Part shown: piece after piece, positions 6,698 through 10,012 of the stretch
Layout of the letters: every line of letters begins with the position of its first letter
Position numbering within the stretch: position 1 is the first letter of the stretch
Origin: CAYNTC01 sp964432925
GTDB taxonomy: Bacteria > Planctomycetota > Phycisphaerae > Sedimentisphaerales > Anaerobacaceae
NCBI GenBank assembly: GCA_964432925.1
Contig: CAYSPM010000105.1
Coordinates: 1 to 10,012, forward strand
Reading direction: 5' to 3'
Length of the DNA stretch: 10,012 nt
Program-made: the position numbers and the translations under genes
The notes under the pieces: model-generated
Seen by the model: the letters and a program-made list of their open reading frames with translations, nothing else
Databases searched by the model: none
Told to the model about the DNA's origin: nothing

Positions 6698-6709
6698 ACA
6701 TGGTATTAT
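6680..6709 (+). promoter_or_regulatory. Sigma70-type promoter for the secreted beta-sandwich protein
   Basis: TTGACT (6680-6685) and TATTAT (6704-6709), each five of six consensus bases, are 18 bases apart. Transcription would start near 6716, leaving a leader of about 158 bases before the ATG at 6874. Confidence 0.55.
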
Positions 6710-6715
6710 CATGTT

Positions 6716-6873
6716 AACTAGCAAGGCTTGGGGTTTTTGTCTCTTCTGACCTTTGCCCATCGCCTTTAGCCAACAGGATAAGCGCTTTTCGTCATGGGAT
6801 GGGTTTTAAGTCTGCCATCACGGCTAAGACAGTAAATATAGTTGTATTTTTCTTCTTGAGAAGGAGGAGTGCC
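6716..6873 (+). promoter_or_regulatory. Long leader with possible nested stems
   Basis: TTAGCC (6766-6771) pairs with GGCTAA (6822-6827), enclosing a smaller stem GATGG/CCATC (6798-6802 with 6815-6819). The leader ends in a very strong ribosome binding site, AAGGAGGAG (6861-6869), four bases before the ATG. That site shows the true start is 6874 and not the in-frame ATG at 6799, which would add 25 residues ahead of a good signal peptide. I do not recognise a known riboswitch here, and the stems are short. Confidence 0.35.
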
Positions 6874-8961
6874 ATGTATACGAAAGTGATTCATTTAATT
6901 TTTATTGCTTTGGTCCTTGCCTTAGCACCCACGAGTTTCGGCACTGTGCTGGGCGACTGGGAAAACGACGAGATGGACGAATGGAGCCTCGACAATACTG
7001 CTAACGTCTCTCTGAGCTTCAGTACAACCGGGGCTACCTTACACGAACATAGCCTCAGGATGGAGGCGTCAGGTGGCTGGCAAAACAGCATCTTTTGCAG
7101 CGTAGGCGAAGACATATTTAATGCATTTATGAGCAGCCATGAAATCACGGTAGACATTACCCGACTGGCTTCCGAGTGGGCGGTAGGTCCTGCTGATGGA
7201 TATTGCCAACTCTTTCTGTGTGTCAATGTAGGTGCTGGCAGTGACTGGCTGTTCTGGGATACTCTGGACCAAACCGCTGATTGGAGCTCTGATCAGGGTG
7301 ACCAAACGATGACCGTAACATACGACTACTCTATGTCTATCCCAAAGATACAAAGTGAGATCGACGCTGGCAACATTCCGTGGGTGCAGCTTTTCTTCTG
7401 CACGAACTATGACCCTGCGTACACCACTGGCGGCATTTACTACCTCGATAATGTTCGGATCGTCGGCAGTAGGACGGCTTTTAAGCCGAGTCCGGCAGAC
7501 GGCGCGTCAGACGTACAAAGAGAACCTACTCTTCGCTGGACGCCAGGGGTGTATGCCAGTACACACGACGTATATTTCGGCACCGATTTTAATGATGTCA
7601 ACGACGTCAACACAGCCAGCTTGTCCAGCTATCCGGACGTTACCTTGACAAGTGTTGACGTCAACAGCTTTGAGCCTGATACATTGGAATTCAACACAAC
7701 CTATTACTGGCGAGTCGATGAGGTCAATGACATTCACCCTGATAGGATGTGGGAAGGTTCTGTCTGGAGCTTTACGACGGGTAACTATCTTGTTGTAGAC
7801 GATTTTGAAGACTATAATGATTATAGTCCCGACAGGATATTTGATGCTTGGGTAGACGGATGGAGCGTCGCTGCGAATGGCTCACAAGTAGGCTGGGACG
7901 CACCACCTTTTGCTGAGCAAACTATCGTTCACAGTGGCTCACAGTCTATGCCGTTCTTCTATAACAACACTAGCGGCGCAACATATTCAGAGGCCACACG
8001 CACTTTTGATACCCCACAGGACTGGACCCAAGAAGACGTCCAGACACTGACGCTGTTCTTCAAAGGTTATCCTCTGGCCTTTGTAGAGGAACCGCCCGGC
8101 AAATATACGATCAGTGCCAGTGGTACCGATATCTGGGATATATCCGACGAGTTCCGTTATGCTTATAAGATGCTCTCGGGCGATGGCTCTATCAGCGCTT
8201 GTGTAGTAAGCATAGACAATACAGATCTCTGGGCAAAGGCTGGCGTGATGATCCGTGAGACGCTGGAGCCTTTCAGCGTGCACGGCCTTATGTGCGTTAC
8301 GCCGGAGAATCGTAGAGCATTCCAGAACCGAACGGTTATTGCTAGTGATTCTTACTCATCGAATAGCGACGCAGAAGCCATTGCTCTTCCCTTATGGGTG
8401 CGTCTGGTACGTCAGGGCAACCTTATCACCGGTTATTACTCCGAAGACGGTATCAACTGGATCCAGCAGCCGGATGATGAGAGCACCGGCGATGGTACCT
8501 CTCCCAATCCGCAGACCATTGTAATGCAGCAGAACATTTATATTGGCCTGGCGCTTTGCAGCCACAATGCTAATGCGGTATGCACTGCTGTTTTCTCTGA
8601 CGTAACGACTACCGGCAACGTAACCGATGATGATTGGCAGGTAGAAGCCATTGGAGTAGAAATGCCCACCAACGATCCTGCGCCGTTGTATATAGCTGTT
8701 CAAAATGGTGGTACGGAAAAGGTTATCGAGCATCCGGACAATCCAAATGTGGTGCTGGCAAATGATTGGCAACAGTGGGATATTCTGCTTAGTGTTTTCA
8801 GCGATGCCGGAGTGGATTTGACTTCGGTCAAGAAGTTGAGCATTGGCGTTGGAGATCAGGCTGCTCCATTGAATGGCACAGGTATGTTATATATTGATGA
8901 CGTTTGGTTGTATTCGCCATTGCAAACGGAGCCTGATCCGAATGCTACTACCGAAGAGTAA
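6874..8961 (+). CDS. Secreted multi-domain beta-sandwich protein, planctomycete type
   Basis: This 695-residue protein has a signal peptide (1-23, hydrophobic core LIFIALVLALA, cut after SFG). Four parts follow. A carbohydrate-binding-like jelly roll covers about 24-198 and ends in the typical YYLDNVRIVG. A fibronectin-III-like module covers about 203-302 (opening PSPADGASDVQ, with HDVYFGT and TTYYWRVDEVN, ending WSFTTG). Then VVDDFEDYND (307-316) opens a second carbohydrate-binding-like sandwich that is interrupted at about 400 by another module (about 405-583, including WAKAGVMIRETL and LITGYYSEDGINW, concanavalin/DUF1349-like). The sandwich resumes at about 600 and ends with LYIDDVWLYSP (672-682). 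No catalytic domain, dockerin, PEP-CTERM or membrane anchor is seen, so it is probably released or held by binding. A role in binding polysaccharide is likely by analogy, not shown. An intrinsic terminator follows about 110 bases downstream. Confidence 0.88.
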   Translation: MYTKVIHLIFIALVLALAPTSFGTVLGDWENDEMDEWSLDNTANVSLSFSTTGATLHEHSLRMEASGGWQNSIFCSVGEDIFNAFMSSHEITVDITRLASEWAVGPADGYCQLFLCVNVGAGSDWLFWDTLDQTADWSSDQGDQTMTVTYDYSMSIPKIQSEIDAGNIPWVQLFFCTNYDPAYTTGGIYYLDNVRIVGSRTAFKPSPADGASDVQREPTLRWTPGVYASTHDVYFGTDFNDVNDVNTASLSSYPDVTLTSVDVNSFEPDTLEFNTTYYWRVDEVNDIHPDRMWEGSVWSFTTGNYLVVDDFEDYNDYSPDRIFDAWVDGWSVAANGSQVGWDAPPFAEQTIVHSGSQSMPFFYNNTSGATYSEATRTFDTPQDWTQEDVQTLTLFFKGYPLAFVEEPPGKYTISASGTDIWDISDEFRYAYKMLSGDGSISACVVSIDNTDLWAKAGVMIRETLEPFSVHGLMCVTPENRRAFQNRTVIASDSYSSNSDAEAIALPLWVRLVRQGNLITGYYSEDGINWIQQPDDESTGDGTSPNPQTIVMQQNIYIGLALCSHNANAVCTAVFSDVTTTGNVTDDDWQVEAIGVEMPTNDPAPLYIAVQNGGTEKVIEHPDNPNVVLANDWQQWDILLSVFSDAGVDLTSVKKLSIGVGDQAAPLNGTGMLYIDDVWLYSPLQTEPDPNATTEE

Positions 8962-9070
8962 CTGCATGGTCGACTTGGCGGTATTGATAGCCGCATTGCT
9001 CTAAAAGCAGTTGTGGCTGTAGCCGGGAGTGGTTGCAGGTTGAGTAGTTGTTCAGGCTTAGCATAGATTC

Positions 9071-9109
9071 GGGGCCTGTATTGATACACAATATAGGCCC
9101 CATTTCTTT
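9071..9109 (+). terminator. Intrinsic terminator after the secreted-protein gene
   Basis: GGGGCCTGTATTG (9071-9083) and CAATATAGGCCCC (9089-9101) form a 13-bp stem with one G-U pair and a 5-base loop. It is followed by ATTTCTTT. The hairpin is the strongest in the window; the T-tract is broken but adequate. Confidence 0.8.
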
Positions 9110-9167
9110 AAATAATTGCTGGTGCTACATAAGGCAGAAACCTGTCCAAAAGTTGTTAGTGTGTTTG

Positions 9168-9191
9168 TTTGACGTGGGCAGGAATGTCAAA
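9168..9191 (+). promoter_or_regulatory. Inverted repeat overlapping the bioY promoter, possible operator
   Basis: TTTGAC (9168-9173) and GTCAAA (9186-9191) are perfect inverted 6-base half-sites 12 bases apart. They cover the -35 box and most of the spacer. A second, interlocked pair TGGGCA (9175-9180) and TGCCCA (9197-9202) runs past the -10 box. A repressor bound here would block RNA polymerase. Neither pair matches the BirA, BioR or BioQ operators I know. Confidence 0.4.
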
Positions 9192-9197
9192 TATAAT
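9169..9197 (+). promoter_or_regulatory. bioY: Near-consensus sigma70-type promoter for bioY
   Basis: TTGACG (9169-9174), an ideal 17-base spacer and a perfect TATAAT (9192-9197). Transcription should start near 9204, leaving a leader of about 110 bases. It is the best promoter match in the window. Confidence 0.75.
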
Positions 9198-9314
9198 GCC
9201 CAGAAGGTTCTACATCGGCACAGCTTTTATGGAGTATTGTTGTAATAGGATGAAGTATCTGTATACGAGTATTCACGGAAACTTGAGGGTGGGCTTTTGT
9301 TGAGGTAGCTCAAT

Positions 9315-9914
9315 ATGTTGACAAATGCAACTTATGCTGATGTTTTAAGGCCTTCTAACAAGTCATACTCTGCGTACTATGACTTTGTCCTGATTGTCGC
9401 AGGGACGTTGCTAATCACTTTATGTGCGCGGATTGCTATTGTATTGCCTTTCAGCCCGGTGCCAGTTACTGGACAGACATTTGCTGTTTTAATCACAGGG
9501 GCTTTACTTGGAGCCCGGCGAGGTTGTCTTTCTGTACTGTTGTACATAATGCAAGGAGTGCTGGGACTGCCGGTGTTCTCGATGGGTAGGGCAGGATTCG
9601 TAATTCTATTAGGACCCACGGGAGGATACTTGGTTGGCTTTATTGCTGCTGCCTATGTTGTGGGACTGCTGGCTGAAAAGGGATGGGACCGATGGGTAGT
9701 TACTGCAGTTCTTGCGATGGTAATTGGTAGTATCGTCATGTATGCTTTTGGTCTGCTTTGGCTGTCTAATTTTGCAGGTTCGATTAAAGCTGCGCTGGCA
9801 TTGGGTCTGTATCCATTCATCCCAGGCGATCTTTTTAAGATAGTATTAGCTGCTGCACTTCTGCCGTCAGGCTGGAAGTTGCTCGAATATCGTGGGCTTA
9901 TAAAACGATATTAG
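9315..9914 (+). CDS. bioY: BioY family biotin transporter, substrate-binding membrane component
   Basis: This 199-residue inner-membrane protein binds and imports biotin, either alone or with the ECF transporter's ATPase and EcfT parts. BioY hallmarks are PFSPVPVTGQTFAVLITG (45-62), the GARRG...YIMQGVLGLPVF stretch (66-88), GPTGGYLVGF (100-109) and FIPGDLFK (168-175), spread over about six hydrophobic segments. The N-terminal 20 residues are polar and probably cytoplasmic. The length is normal for the family. GAGG at 9302-9305 supports the start at 9315. No ecfA, ecfT, birA or other biotin gene is next to it: the neighbours are a terminator upstream and a tRNA gene downstream. It is therefore a solitary bioY that relies on shared ECF parts encoded elsewhere or works alone. 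Confidence 0.95.
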   Translation: MLTNATYADVLRPSNKSYSAYYDFVLIVAGTLLITLCARIAIVLPFSPVPVTGQTFAVLITGALLGARRGCLSVLLYIMQGVLGLPVFSMGRAGFVILLGPTGGYLVGFIAAAYVVGLLAEKGWDRWVVTAVLAMVIGSIVMYAFGLLWLSNFAGSIKAALALGLYPFIPGDLFKIVLAAALLPSGWKLLEYRGLIKRY

Positions 9915-9962
9915 GCAACATTGATGTGCTCGTAAGACCCGTCATTAGGTAAATAAATTTTT

Positions 9963-10012
9963 TGGGGAATAGTGTAACGGTAGCACGACTGACTCTGGAT
10001 CAGTTAGTTCAG
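9963..10012 (+). tRNA. tRNA-Gln (anticodon CUG), 3' part outside window
   Basis: The sequence starts TGGGGAA (the 5' side of the acceptor stem, with the U1 typical of tRNA-Gln), then T8-A9, a D stem GTGT/GCAC (9972-9975 with 9983-9986) around an AACGGTA loop, and an anticodon stem ACTGA/TCAGT (9988-9992 with 10000-10004). The seven-base loop CTCTGGA puts the anticodon CTG at 9995-9997, which reads CAG. The window ends at the variable loop or start of the T arm, so the T arm and acceptor 3' side cannot be checked. It begins 48 bases after the bioY stop. Confidence 0.9.

Larger units (their letters stand above)
8962..9314. other. Intergenic region upstream of bioY
   Basis: These 353 bases hold the terminator of the secreted-protein gene and the bioY promoter with its overlapping inverted repeat. 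Bases 8962-9070 and the bioY leader (about 9204-9314) show no gene. The leader ends in GAGG (9302-9305), nine bases before the ATG. A 65-codon open frame at 9048-9245 runs through the terminator and has no start signal. Confidence 0.6.

Noticed and set aside
6799..6873. In-frame ATG giving a 25-residue longer secreted protein
   Set aside because: The longer form would bury the signal peptide; the strong AAGGAGGAG site at 6861-6869 points to ATG 6874.
7654..7665. 12-base palindrome GTTGACGTCAAC
   Set aside because: It lies inside the fibronectin-like module and comes from repeated Asp-Val-Asn codons; GACGTCAACA also occurs about 50 bases earlier for the same reason.
9048..9245. 65-codon plus-strand open frame upstream of bioY
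   Set aside because: It spans the intrinsic terminator and the bioY promoter, has no ribosome binding site and resembles no protein.

Overview
The window looks like chromosomal DNA from a Planctomycetota bacterium, most likely of the class Phycisphaerae (Sedimentisphaera-like). This rests on three things: paired Gfo/Idh/MocA oxidoreductases, one with a twin-arginine signal; a large secreted protein of the 'WRVDEVN ... VVDDFEDY' modular type that is expanded in these genomes; and middling base composition. It is an inference from protein style, not from a marker gene. There are no insertion sequences, phage genes or CRISPR arrays.

Layout. Bases 1-2608 (+) carry two Gfo/Idh/MocA oxidoreductases. 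The first is cut by the left edge; the second is a Tat-exported version. They converge with a minus-strand pair: a secreted protein with two bacterial SH3 domains (2637-3851) and, upstream of it, a rhomboid intramembrane protease with a C-terminal TPR-like tail (3996-5201). Each of that pair has its own plausible promoter. The 348-base divergent gap 5202-5549 is the most interesting non-coding stretch. On the minus strand it holds a promoter, about 135 bases with several hairpins, and a strong intrinsic terminator, followed by a separate promoter for the rhomboid gene. This is the layout of a stand-alone small RNA of no family I recognise.

On the plus strand come an M24 aminopeptidase P/prolidase-type peptidase (5550-6620), a 695-residue secreted multi-domain beta-sandwich protein (6874-8961) with a strong promoter, long leader and strong ribosome binding site, a clear intrinsic terminator (9071-9109), then a BioY biotin transporter (9315-9914) behind a near-consensus promoter overlapped by an inverted repeat. 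The right edge cuts a tRNA-Gln(CUG).

The genes do not form one obvious pathway. The oxidoreductases and the secreted beta-sandwich protein fit a polysaccharide- or sugar-degrading lifestyle. SH3 protein, rhomboid and peptidase suggest cell-envelope and protein-turnover functions. BioY imports biotin. Most genes appear to be separate transcription units, each with an identifiable promoter or terminator. No multi-gene undescribed system is evident; the best candidates for novelty are the small RNA locus and the nested-domain secreted protein.
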